A DNA stretch of 64,000 bases from Rhizobium sp. N324 (GTDB taxonomy: Bacteria; Pseudomonadota; Alphaproteobacteria; Rhizobiales; Rhizobiaceae), in contig NZ_CP013630.1 in assembly GCF_001664485.1 (NCBI RefSeq), positions 313,001-377,000 on the forward strand, given 5' to 3'. Shown in pieces: positions 25,310 through 33,254 of the stretch. The stretch's first letter is position 1; the number at the start of each line of letters is the position of its first letter. Made by a program: the position numbers and the translations under genes. The notes below the pieces were generated by a model that saw only the letters and a list, made by a program, of their open reading frames with translations, was not told where the DNA came from and did no database searches.

Positions 25310-26011
25310 ATGCGCAAAGCCGACCGTCTGTTTCAGATCATTCAGATCCTGCGCCGTACGAGCAGGCCGGTGACTGCCGCGGCAATAGCCGAAGAGATCG
25401 AAGTGTCCAGGCGTTCAGTGTACCGCGATATCGCCGACCTGATCGGCCAAGGCGTCCCGATCGTCGGCGAGGCTGGCTTCGGTTATGTGCTCGATCCTGG
25501 CTATGACATGCCGCCCTTGATGCTGACGCCCGACGAGATCGAGGCGATTGTGCTGGGTACGCAATGGGTCGCAACACGCGGCGATAAGGCGTTATCCGCA
25601 GCGGCACAGGACGTACTGAGCAAGATCGCCGCCGTTATCCCCGGAAGGCTGCGTCCATACATCGCCGAGCCCAGCGTTGGAGCAAAGCCCGGCAGGATCG
25701 TTCCGACAGACACGGTCGACGCGAACGAACTGCGCCATGCGATCCGTGAAGATCGGAAGCTTCGCCTGCATTATCGATCCGATACTGGGGAGGAGACTGA
25801 ACGGGTCGTGTGGCCGGTTATCCTCGGTTACGGTGAAGCAACGCGCTTGATTGTAGCCTGATGCGAGCTGAGGCAGGACTTCCGTCACTTCCGAACCGAT
25901 CGCATGTTCAAGATCGAGGTGCTGGAGGCGAGCAACGGGCTACGGAAGGGCGACCTGCGTCGCCGCTGGGAGCGATGGCGCGAGGAGCAGCGCTCTCGCT
26001 CCGACCACTGA
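25310..26011 (+). pseudogene. HTH-WYL (YafY-type) regulator interrupted by one in-frame TGA
   Basis: Residues 1-183 give a DeoR-like HTH (ADRLFQIIQILRRTSRPVTAAAIAEEIEVSRRSVYRDI) and the start of the WYL domain (LRLHYRSDTGEETERVVWPVILGYGEATRLIVA). Codon 184 is TGA at 25859-25861. The same frame continues CELRQDFRHFRTDRMFKI to a TGA at 26009-26011, a normal C-terminus for the family, where Trp (TGG) is the usual residue before CELR. The truncated product lacks the end of the WYL domain and is probably inactive. Confidence 0.8.
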
Positions 26012-26157
26012 TCATCGGGAGTCGCCGAGCAGCGGATGGCAGGGTCGGGACTGGGAAGGGGGTGACGGCCGACGAGGCTGTCGATGCGCGCCGACCGCGC
26101 AATCTTGGTGAAAGCCCCATGTCTGGCTATATTACTGGAAATAAGCTGGAGGCTATC

Positions 26158-26457
26158 ATGGGAAGTTCACAGAAGCGCGCGATCCAAAACTATCGATCTC
26201 GCCTTGGCGAGCGTGGTTTGGCGCGCTTCGAAGTGCTCGGCCGGGACGCCGATCGCGACCTTATCCGATCGCTCGCCCGACGCCTGTCGGAGGACACGCC
26301 TGAGGCTTCGGAGCTTCGCGCGGCTGTCAGCAAGTCGATCGCCGGCGAACCGCCGAAGCCTGGCGGAATTCTCGCCGCATTGCGTCGTTCACCGCTGGTC
26401 GACGCGGAACTCGATCTTTCCCGACCCCGTGAAGAGGGGCGCAAGGTCGACCTGTGA
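26158..26457 (+). CDS. Antitoxin of a VapBC-type module
   Basis: A 99-residue protein with a GGAGG ribosome site six bases before the ATG. The N-terminal part (AIQNYRSRLGERGLARFEVLGRDADRDLIRSLARRL) looks like a ribbon-helix-helix or FitA-like DNA-binding region. The C-terminal part (GGILAALRRSPLVDAELDLSRPRE) would wrap the toxin. It overlaps the next gene by four bases (GTGA), the usual antitoxin-toxin arrangement. The downstream toxin is broken, so this gene may be an orphan. Confidence 0.75.
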   Translation: MGSSQKRAIQNYRSRLGERGLARFEVLGRDADRDLIRSLARRLSEDTPEASELRAAVSKSIAGEPPKPGGILAALRRSPLVDAELDLSRPREEGRKVDL

Positions 26458-26888
26458 CGCGCTTTCTTCTGGATACCAACATCCTCAGCAATATTGTCAA
26501 ACCGCAGCCATCGGAATCGCTCCTGGCATGGATGTCGACACAACGCGACGAAGACTTGTTCATCGCCTCGCTGACCGTCGCCGAGATCCGCTGAGGCATT
26601 TTGGAGAAGCTAGGCGGCAAGAAACGCGACGCTCTCGATAAGTGGTTTTCGGGGCGCGAAGGGCCGCAGGCGCTGTTTGCAGGCCGCATCCTGCCGTTCG
26701 ACGACAAAGCGGGCTTGATCTGGGCGCGACTGATGGCGGAGGGGAAAGCGGCAGGCAAGCCGCGCAGTGGGGTCGATATGATCATTGCCGCTGTCGCCGA
26801 TGCCAACGAGTGCGTGGTGGTAACGGATAATGAAAAGGACTTTGCCGGACTCCGGATCGTCAATCCGATCCGTAGAATGACAGATTGA
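26454..26888 (+). pseudogene. vapC: VapC-type PIN-domain toxin interrupted by one in-frame TGA
   Basis: From the GTG at 26454 the frame reads TRFLLDTNILSNIV, with the first PIN Asp, and FIASLTVAEIR, with the conserved Glu. It then hits TGA at 26592-26594 (codon 47) where an Arg codon is expected. It continues in frame GILEKLGGKKRDALD to SGVDMIIAAVADANECVVVTDNEKDF, which holds the remaining acidic residues. The rest is full length and undamaged, so the lesion is a single CGA-to-TGA change. The toxin should be inactive without read-through. Confidence 0.85.
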
Positions 26889-26889
26889 T

Positions 26890-26929
26890 GCATAACTCCT
26901 CAAATGGGAATCGATTTGAGGAGTTATGC
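26890..26929. repeat. Perfect 16-bp inverted repeat after vapC
   Basis: GCATAACTCCTCAAAT (26890-26905) and ATTTGAGGAGTTATGC (26914-26929) are perfect inverted arms around an 8-base loop, starting one base after the vapC stop. There is no T-run on either side. The sequence then runs into a motif (ACAGCGTCCCTTGCGCGTC, about 26946-26964) of a kind common in rhizobial intergenic repeats, before guaA ends at 27002. Confidence 0.7.
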
Positions 26930-27001
26930 GGCAATTCCAAGTGTCACAGCGTCCCTTGCGCGTCTCTCAAACGCACGGTGCTGTGGCGCTGACGGCTATG
27001 C

Positions 27002-28564
27002 TCACTCCCACTCGATCGTGCCGGGCGGCTTCGACGTCACGTCATAAACCACGCGGTTGATGCCGCGAACCTCGTTGATGATGCGCGTTGCGGCGCGGCC
27101 GAGGAATTCCATGTCGTAGTGGTAGAAATCGGCGGTCATGCCGTCGACGGAGGTGACGGCGCGCAGTGCGCAGACGAATTCGTAGGTGCGCCCATCGCCC
27201 ATGACGCCGACGGTCTGGACGGGCAGCAGCACGGCAAAGGCCTGCCAGATGGCGTCGTAGAGGCCGGCCTTGCGGATTTCGTCGAGATAGATCGCATCGG
27301 CTTCGCGCAGGATCTCCAGCTTTTCGCGGCTGATGCCGCCGGGGCAGCGGATGGCAAGGCCGGGGCCGGGGAAGGGGTGACGACCGATGAAGCTGTCGGG
27401 CAGGCCGAGTTCGCGGCCGAGCGCGCGCACCTCGTCCTTGAAGAGTTCGCGCAGCGGCTCGACGAGCTGCATCTTCATGCGCTCCGGCAGGCCGCCGACA
27501 TTGTGGTGCGACTTGATCGTCACCGACGGGCCGCCGGTGAAGGAAACGCTCTCGATCACGTCGGGATAGAGCGTGCCCTGGCCGAGGAAATCGGCGCCGC
27601 CGAGCTTCTTGGCTTCTTCCTCGAAGGTCTCGATGAACAGCCGGCCGATGATCTTGCGCTTGGTTTCCGGGTCGCTGACGCCTTCGAGCTCGCCGATGAA
27701 ACGGTCGGAAGCGTCGACATGCAGCAGATGCAGATTGTAGTGCTCGCGGAACATGGCGACGACGTTGGCCGCTTCGTCCTTGCGCATCAGGCCGTGGTCG
27801 ACGAGGATGCAGGTCAGCTGGTCGCCGACCGCCTCGTGGATTAGCAGTGCGGCGACCGAACTGTCGACGCCGCCCGAAAGCGCGCAGATGACGCGCTTGT
27901 CGCCCACCTGCTTGCGGATCTCGTCGACCGCCTTCTGGCGGTAGGCCGACATCGACCAGTCGCCCTTGATGCCGGCGACGTTATGGATGAAGTTGCCGAT
28001 CAGCTTGGCGCCGTCGGGCGTATGCACGACCTCGGGATGGAACTGCACGCCGTAATATTTGCGCTTCTCGTCGGCGATGAAGGCGTAGGGGGCGTTGGAG
28101 GAGGTGGCGACCACCTCGAAACCGTCGGGCAGTGCGGTGACGCGGTCGCCATGGCTCATCCACACCTGATGGCGCGAGCCGGAGGACCAGAGGCCCTCGA
28201 ACAGCTGGCAGTCCTTGTCGACGTCGAGGAAGGCGCGGCCGAATTCGCGGTGATGGCCGCTTTCGACCTTGCCGCCGAGCTGCATGCACATCGTCTGCTG
28301 GCCGTAGCAGATGCCGAAGACCGGCAGGCCGCTGTCGAAGATGATCTGAGGCGCTCGCGGCGATCCCTCGTCCACCGTGGAGGCCGGGCTGCCGGACAGG
28401 ATCACGGCCTTCGGCTGAAGGCGCCTGAAGCCCTCTTCGGCCGATTGGAAGGGAACGATCTCGCAATAGACGCCGGCCTCGCGCACGCGTCGTGCGATGA
28501 GCTGGGTCACCTGGCTGCCGAAATCGACGATGAGAACGGAGTCGGGATGTGCTGTCTGGGTCAT
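27002..28564 (-). CDS. guaA: GMP synthase (glutamine-hydrolysing)
   Basis: A 520-residue two-domain enzyme. The N-terminal class I glutamine amidotransferase has the nucleophile Cys86 in FGICYGQQ and the His/Glu pair in [10 protein letters not shown]. The ATP-pyrophosphatase domain has the P-loop LSGGVDSS at about 230. The C-terminal dimerisation domain ends in KPPGTIEWE. It converts XMP to GMP using glutamine and ATP. The length is normal. The nearest upstream gene on the same strand is mtnN, across a 112-base gap. Confidence 0.97.
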   Translation of the reverse strand: MTQTAHPDSVLIVDFGSQVTQLIARRVREAGVYCEIVPFQSAEEGFRRLQPKAVILSGSPASTVDEGSPRAPQIIFDSGLPVFGICYGQQTMCMQLGGKVESGHHREFGRAFLDVDKDCQLFEGLWSSGSRHQVWMSHGDRVTALPDGFEVVATSSNAPYAFIADEKRKYYGVQFHPEVVHTPDGAKLIGNFIHNVAGIKGDWSMSAYRQKAVDEIRKQVGDKRVICALSGGVDSSVAALLIHEAVGDQLTCILVDHGLMRKDEAANVVAMFREHYNLHLLHVDASDRFIGELEGVSDPETKRKIIGRLFIETFEEEAKKLGGADFLGQGTLYPDVIESVSFTGGPSVTIKSHHNVGGLPERMKMQLVEPLRELFKDEVRALGRELGLPDSFIGRHPFPGPGLAIRCPGGISREKLEILREADAIYLDEIRKAGLYDAIWQAFAVLLPVQTVGVMGDGRTYEFVCALRAVTSVDGMTADFYHYDMEFLGRAATRIINEVRGINRVVYDVTSKPPGTIEWE

Positions 28565-28676
28565 GGCGAGGCTTTAATGAAAAGCGCTTCGCCTTGCAAT
28601 CCGGGAAATCGGCGGCGTCGGGTTTTTATTGTTCCGATTGTCCCCCGCGCGGCTGACGCGCGGCGCTTTCGACTGG

Positions 28677-29315
28677 TCAGAACCAGAAAACCCCGTCCTC
28701 CAGCGCCGTGAACAGGCTGTCGACGCCGTAGGAGAGCTTGCGGTCGACGATGTGCAGATATTCGGTCCAGCCGGAAATATGCTGCAGCTCGACCGCGCCG
28801 TCGGAAATGCCGCGAAGGCCGATCAGCGGCAGCTTGTAGCCCTGGCAGGCGCGCAGCACCGCATAGGTCTCCATATCGACCATGTCGGCGTCGATGGTGC
28901 TATAGGCGGTCCCCGAGATGACATTGCCGCCGGTGGAAAGGCTGGCTTCGGCAATGCCCGGAATGCGCAGCGGCAGCTCGAGCGTCGCCGGCAGGTCGAG
29001 AAAGGGTGTGCGGCCCTTTTCGAAGCCGAGCGGCGAAGCGTCCATGTCGCGGTAGGAAACCGAGGTTACCTGATAGATTTCCGTCTGCTCCAGCTTCGCG
29101 GAGCCGGCCGAGCCGAGTGAAACGACAAGATCCGGCAGGTCGTCGGCGGCATCCAGCCGCGCCAGCGTCTTGGTTAGCGCGACCGCCGCCTCGACCGGAC
29201 CGACGCCGGTCATCAAGGGTTCGATGCGCGACCGCAGGAACGGGCCGTATTCGGCCTCCGCCGCCATGACGAACAGCATGGATTTTCCCGCGACCGACTT
29301 CAGTTCGAACTTCAT
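28677..29315 (-). CDS. mtnN: 5'-methylthioadenosine/S-adenosylhomocysteine nucleosidase
   Basis: A 212-residue PNP-fold nucleosidase. Family motifs are VMAAEAEYGPF near the start, GVGPVEAAVALTKTL, VSLGSAGSA, the substrate-binding VDMETYAVLRAC (Glu in DME) and a final ISDGA with the catalytic Asp. It hydrolyses MTA and SAH to adenine and a thioribosyl product. Its start overlaps the stop of the thioesterase gene by four bases, suggesting coupling. The C-terminus is slightly shorter than E. coli MtnN. Confidence 0.85.
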   Translation of the reverse strand: MKFELKSVAGKSMLFVMAAEAEYGPFLRSRIEPLMTGVGPVEAAVALTKTLARLDAADDLPDLVVSLGSAGSAKLEQTEIYQVTSVSYRDMDASPLGFEKGRTPFLDLPATLELPLRIPGIAEASLSTGGNVISGTAYSTIDADMVDMETYAVLRACQGYKLPLIGLRGISDGAVELQHISGWTEYLHIVDRKLSYGVDSLFTALEDGVFWF

Positions 29316-29761
29316 CCCGTAATTCCTTCTCTGCCGCGAATCACCATCATCGTTCCGGTCATGGAGGCGATGAGTTTCGCCGGCCCGTCGCTGATCGCGT
29401 AGCCTCGCCCGTCGGCAACGATGATGGTGGAGCCGGGTTTGGTGATTTCCCCGCGGAACAGGAAACGATCGCCACGCCCCGGCGACATGAGATTGACCTT
29501 GAATTCGATCGTCAGGATCGAGGCTTCGGGGTCGATGACGCTGTAGGCGGCAAAGCCGCAGGCTGAATCGAGCGCTGCGGAAATGATGCCAGCGTGCAGG
29601 ATGCCGTGCTGCTGTGTCAGTTTGACGTCGAAGGGAAGCTCGATCTCGACGACGCCGTGCTCGACGCGCGTCAGCTCCGCGCCGATCGTCTCCATCGCCG
29701 CCTGCCGCGCAAAATTGCGGCGGATTCGCGCGCGGAAATCGCCCCTGTCAGTCTCGCTCAT
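29312..29761 (-). CDS. PaaI family thioesterase (hotdog fold)
   Basis: A 149-residue hotdog protein. The start at 29761 has GAGGGG upstream, and the open frame extends further but without similarity. The active-site region is QQHGILHAGIISAALDSACGFAAYS (HG then the Asp on the long helix), with ILTIEFKVNLMSPGRGDRF after it. It hydrolyses acyl-CoA esters of unknown type. It is the first gene of a unit with mtnN. Confidence 0.9.
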   Translation of the reverse strand: MSETDRGDFRARIRRNFARQAAMETIGAELTRVEHGVVEIELPFDVKLTQQHGILHAGIISAALDSACGFAAYSVIDPEASILTIEFKVNLMSPGRGDRFLFRGEITKPGSTIIVADGRGYAISDGPAKLIASMTGTMMVIRGREGITG

Positions 29762-29993
29762 GTCTGCCCCTCTTGCAGCCGGGAAAGTGGCATGGCGGGC
29801 CGGATTCGACAAGCTGCACATTGCTGAAATCGGTCTCAGCGCCGATGGAAAGCTGCGGCCGTGTCGCCGGGGCAACCTTTCGTCTTTCCGTCGCCATGCA
29901 AGCGGGTGATGCAAGCCGGTGCGAAGACGATTGCAGCTTCGCGCCTAGCGCGTATTCTCCGCGTCATGTCTCGAAAGAACGGAGCGCCGGCGC

Positions 29994-31070
29994 ATGACGA
30001 CGATATCGCAATCGGTCCGGCATTTCGAGACCTGGCTGGCCGATGAGCTCGGCGGCGATTTCGTCAACGAGGATCTTCTTGAGAAGCACGAGAAGATGCG
30101 CAGCGGCGGCTTCGTCTTCCTGCGCGCCACCTATTGGCGCTGGTGCGAGATCATCCTCGATATCTGCCCGGAACTTGGCCGCGCGCCGGAGGTGCTGGCG
30201 ATCGGCGATACGCATCTGGAGAATTTCGGCACCTGGCGCGATGCCGAAGGCCGGCTCGTCTGGGGCGTCAATGATTTCGACGATGCAGCGGTGATGCCCT
30301 ATGCGCTGGATCTCGTCCGTCTTGCGGCAAGCGCCGTGCTGGCCCGTGGCGACGACGGTCCCTCGGTGCGGATGATAAGCGAGACGATCCTCAGCGGCTA
30401 TCTCAGAGGCCTTGAAAATCCGCTGCCCGTCATCCTCGAGCGCGATCACAAATGGCTGCGCAAGGCGCTGATGCTGCCGAATTCCGAGCGCCGGGAATTT
30501 TGGGAGAAATACGAAATGCTGCCTCCTGGCAAGGAGTCGCCGCAATCAGCCTATGTCAAGGCGCTGACAACTGCGCTACCGCCCGGCTCGGGAGCCTTCG
30601 TGGCGAAGCCACGCAGCGGCGGCACTGGTAGCCTCGGTCGGCCGCGTTTCGTCGCCTATGCCGAATGGCAGGGCGGGCCGGTGCTGCGTGAGGCCAAGGC
30701 GCTGCTGCCGTCCGCCTGGTCGCTTCGCCACAGACCTGAGGACGTGGCGATCCATGCGGGAGAGATCGCCAATGGGCGGGCGCGGTGCGCCGATCCGCAC
30801 TACCAGGTTTCCGGTCGCATACTCGTTCGCCGGCTCTCGCCGAACAGCTGTAAGATCGAAATCGACCGGCACCCCGAAATCCTGCTTTCGCCGACGATGC
30901 TCGAGCTGATGGGTTTTGAGATCGCCAATTGCCATTCCAACGATGCGGCGGCGGTCGCCGCGATCCTCGGCGATATCAAGGCGCGGGGAAGCGAATGGCT
31001 ACACGAGGCGGCAAGGGCCGCGGCATCAAGCGTCAGCGCCGAGCAGAAAGCCTATTCGCGGTCTGGCTAG
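29994..31070 (+). CDS. DUF2252 family protein
   Basis: A 358-residue protein of the DUF2252 family, related in fold to aminoglycoside phosphotransferase/kinase-like proteins. The signature IGDTHLENFGTW is at about residues 69-80, followed by WGVNDFDDAAVMPYALDLVRLAAS, which corresponds to the kinase-like catalytic Asp region. No substrate is known for the family. It is divergent from the thioesterase, and its last four bases overlap the convergent DUF1513 gene. Confidence 0.85.
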   Translation: MTTISQSVRHFETWLADELGGDFVNEDLLEKHEKMRSGGFVFLRATYWRWCEIILDICPELGRAPEVLAIGDTHLENFGTWRDAEGRLVWGVNDFDDAAVMPYALDLVRLAASAVLARGDDGPSVRMISETILSGYLRGLENPLPVILERDHKWLRKALMLPNSERREFWEKYEMLPPGKESPQSAYVKALTTALPPGSGAFVAKPRSGGTGSLGRPRFVAYAEWQGGPVLREAKALLPSAWSLRHRPEDVAIHAGEIANGRARCADPHYQVSGRILVRRLSPNSCKIEIDRHPEILLSPTMLELMGFEIANCHSNDAAAVAAILGDIKARGSEWLHEAARAAASSVSAEQKAYSRSG

Positions 31071-32146
31071 AGCCGCACGATGTGCTGATCCCAGGCGACG
31101 TCGCTACGGGTCGCCAGGAAATCGCCGTCGTAGGAGGAGACGGCAAAGCCGCTCTTTGCCGGCGCGATGCCGGCCGCGTCCGCAATGGTGGTCTCGGCCA
31201 GCACCTTGCCCGTCCCTGCGTCGATGGTCACCGAGGCGCCGCCCTTCGGCGAGGTGATGCCGACCAGGCCCTCGCGGCGATTGACGGCGATCGCTCCGAC
31301 GTAATTGGCAAGCCTGCGCGTCGTCTGCTCCGGCAGGTCGATGAAGGAAAGGTCTTCGCCCTTGGCGAAATGGCCGACAAGCGGCGGCAAATCCTTGCGG
31401 TGGCCTTCATACTGGCAGGCAAACCAGATGCGGCCCTTGTCATCGAGATCGACGTGGCGGGTGGAAAGCTCCGCCCATTGCGCCGGCAGCACATGTTTTT
31501 CGATGAGCGCCCCGGTTGCCGCGTCGATCAGCACCAGCGACGGCTGCATCTCCCCGAGATTGAGTTTGGTGCGGCCGAAATCCGGATGCGTCTCGATGCC
31601 GCCATTGGCGACGATGAGAAGGCGTCCGTCGTCGGAAATCGTCATGTCGTGCGGACCGATGCCATAGGTCTCGTATTCGCCGATGCGAGCAAAGCGGTTG
31701 CTGGCGTCGTAGATGCCGATCATGCCGCGATTGCCGTCGAAGTCGTTCTCGCTAGCGTAAAGCAGACGACCATCGGCAGAAAAGGCACCGTGGCCGTAGA
31801 AATGCCTGTCTTCCCTGGCGCTGATGAGGATCGGCTCGCTTTTGTGCCGGGGATCGAAGATCATCGCATAGGTGCCGGGCCGGCGCGCGAAGGCGACGGT
31901 CCTGCCGGTGGCGGCGCTGAAGGCCATGCCGTGAGCGCGGGCAGGAAGCTTGACCTGATCGATGATCTCGCCGCGCTCGGTCACGGTGGCGACGGCAAAG
32001 GAGCCGTCGGCCGCCCGAATGCCCGAGGCATAGACTGCATCCGCCCGCTCCAGGGCCATCAGCGATCTCGGCGCCAAGGTGGCGAGGAAACCGAGTCCGG
32101 CCGCCTTGACGAAATTGCGTCGGTCGATCGCGGCGCTCCGCATCAT
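31067..32146 (-). CDS. DUF1513 beta-propeller protein, Tat-exported
   Basis: A 359-residue protein from ATG 32146, with GGAG nine bases upstream. It has a twin-arginine signal (RRNFVKAAGLGFLATLAP, residues 9-26), so it is exported folded to the periplasm. The mature part is a seven-bladed-propeller-like DUF1513 domain with repeated blades (YGHGAFSADGRLLYASENDF, GIGPHDMTISDDGRLLIVANGG). Proteins of this family accompany imelysin genes. It is last in the imelysin operon, four bases after the second imelysin gene. Confidence 0.88.
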   Translation of the reverse strand: MMRSAAIDRRNFVKAAGLGFLATLAPRSLMALERADAVYASGIRAADGSFAVATVTERGEIIDQVKLPARAHGMAFSAATGRTVAFARRPGTYAMIFDPRHKSEPILISAREDRHFYGHGAFSADGRLLYASENDFDGNRGMIGIYDASNRFARIGEYETYGIGPHDMTISDDGRLLIVANGGIETHPDFGRTKLNLGEMQPSLVLIDAATGALIEKHVLPAQWAELSTRHVDLDDKGRIWFACQYEGHRKDLPPLVGHFAKGEDLSFIDLPEQTTRRLANYVGAIAVNRREGLVGITSPKGGASVTIDAGTGKVLAETTIADAAGIAPAKSGFAVSSYDGDFLATRSDVAWDQHIVRL

Positions 32147-32150
32147 CGCT

Positions 32151-33254
32151 TCAATCTCCGTCCGAAAAGGAAAAGCCGGCCGAAAGTCCGATGGCCGCGC
32201 CATAGTCGTCGCTGATCCGGGTGATCAGATCACGGCTTTCGGCCAAAAGCGTGTCGAGCTTGGCCTTTTCCGCATCGCTGGTGGCGGCGTCGATGTCGGG
32301 GTTGAGTTTCGGCACGCTGTCGAGCAGCGATTTGAAATCTTCGTCGATTGAGGCGGCGACTGCCTGTTTGTCCGGCGGCAGAAGCTCGGCCATGCCGGCC
32401 TTCTGCCAGAGCGTGCGCAGCCCCTCCAGATTGGCGGTCATCGATTTCCAGGTATTCTTCGAGCGCCAGTAAATCGCCATGCGCGGACGCGGCGGCGTAT
32501 CCTTGCCCTTGTAGAACTGTTCGAGCCGCTGGTCGCGGACATTCTCCGCGCCGTGGACGAGAATGCCGAGCAGCGCGGTCACGGCCTCCTTATTGTCCAT
32601 GAAATCGTCGCTCTGCGGGCTTGGATGTTTCCAGCTCGCCTGCACGCCGTCGGGTTTTTCCCAGGCAGCGACGACTTCGCCGGCCTCACGCTGGATATTG
32701 CCGGCGACCGCGGCGCCGTAGAGGCAGCGGAAGCCGCCCTTCTGCTCGATCAGATCGTCCGCGCCGTTGCCGTAAAGCACGTATTCCAGCGCCGTCAGGC
32801 CCTGCAGCGCCACGCTCTTGCCGGCGATCGCATCGACCGTCGCATCCTTCGGATCGGCCTTGGCGATCAACGCCTGCACCTGCTTCAGCCCCACGCCTTT
32901 GCGGTCAGGGTAGAACAGGATGTGCTCGAAAAGATTGTCCTGGATGACAGGCCCGGTCTGGACGATTTCGATGATCGACCAGTAGCGGATCGTATCGTCG
33001 AACGCCGATTTCGCCTTGTCGAGCGTCTGCTGCGTGCCGCCGTCGCAGAGATCCTTCATCGCCGTCGTCAGCCGGGCGGCCGATTGCTGCATGTTACGAT
33101 AGCCGGGCCGGATCACCTCGTCGACGGCGCGCTGCATCACGGCGGGAACGGCATCCTCGTTCAGCCCTGCCGGAGGAGCGGCGGTCTGGGCGGCCGCCGA
33201 TGTGGCGAGGCCGATCAGAGTGAGGCAGAGCAGGGGGTGCCAAAGGCGCATCAA
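32151..33254 (-). CDS. Imelysin family protein (second copy, motif-poor)
   Basis: A 367-residue helical protein with a Sec signal peptide (LLCLTLIGLATSAAAQ), so periplasmic or lipid-anchored. It has the imelysin two four-helix-bundle layout (VIRPGYRNMQQSAARLTTAM, ALEYVLYGNG, GILVHGAENVRDQRLEQFY). The GxHxxE motif is replaced by GLTALE (residues 152-157), lacking the His, so metal binding may be lost. It starts four bases inside the end of the di-heme gene. Either ATG 33254 or 33251 could be the start. Confidence 0.85.
   Translation of the reverse strand: MMRLWHPLLCLTLIGLATSAAAQTAAPPAGLNEDAVPAVMQRAVDEVIRPGYRNMQQSAARLTTAMKDLCDGGTQQTLDKAKSAFDDTIRYWSIIEIVQTGPVIQDNLFEHILFYPDRKGVGLKQVQALIAKADPKDATVDAIAGKSVALQGLTALEYVLYGNGADDLIEQKGGFRCLYGAAVAGNIQREAGEVVAAWEKPDGVQASWKHPSPQSDDFMDNKEAVTALLGILVHGAENVRDQRLEQFYKGKDTPPRPRMAIYWRSKNTWKSMTANLEGLRTLWQKAGMAELLPPDKQAVAASIDEDFKSLLDSVPKLNPDIDAATSDAEKAKLDTLLAESRDLITRISDDYGAAIGLSAGFSFSDGD

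Noticed and set aside
24776..26085. 16-base sequence GACGAGGCTGTCGATG present near 24776 and 26070
   Set aside because: It could mark a duplication around the VOC/WYL genes, but it is short, the flanks do not match, and it may be chance in GC-rich DNA.
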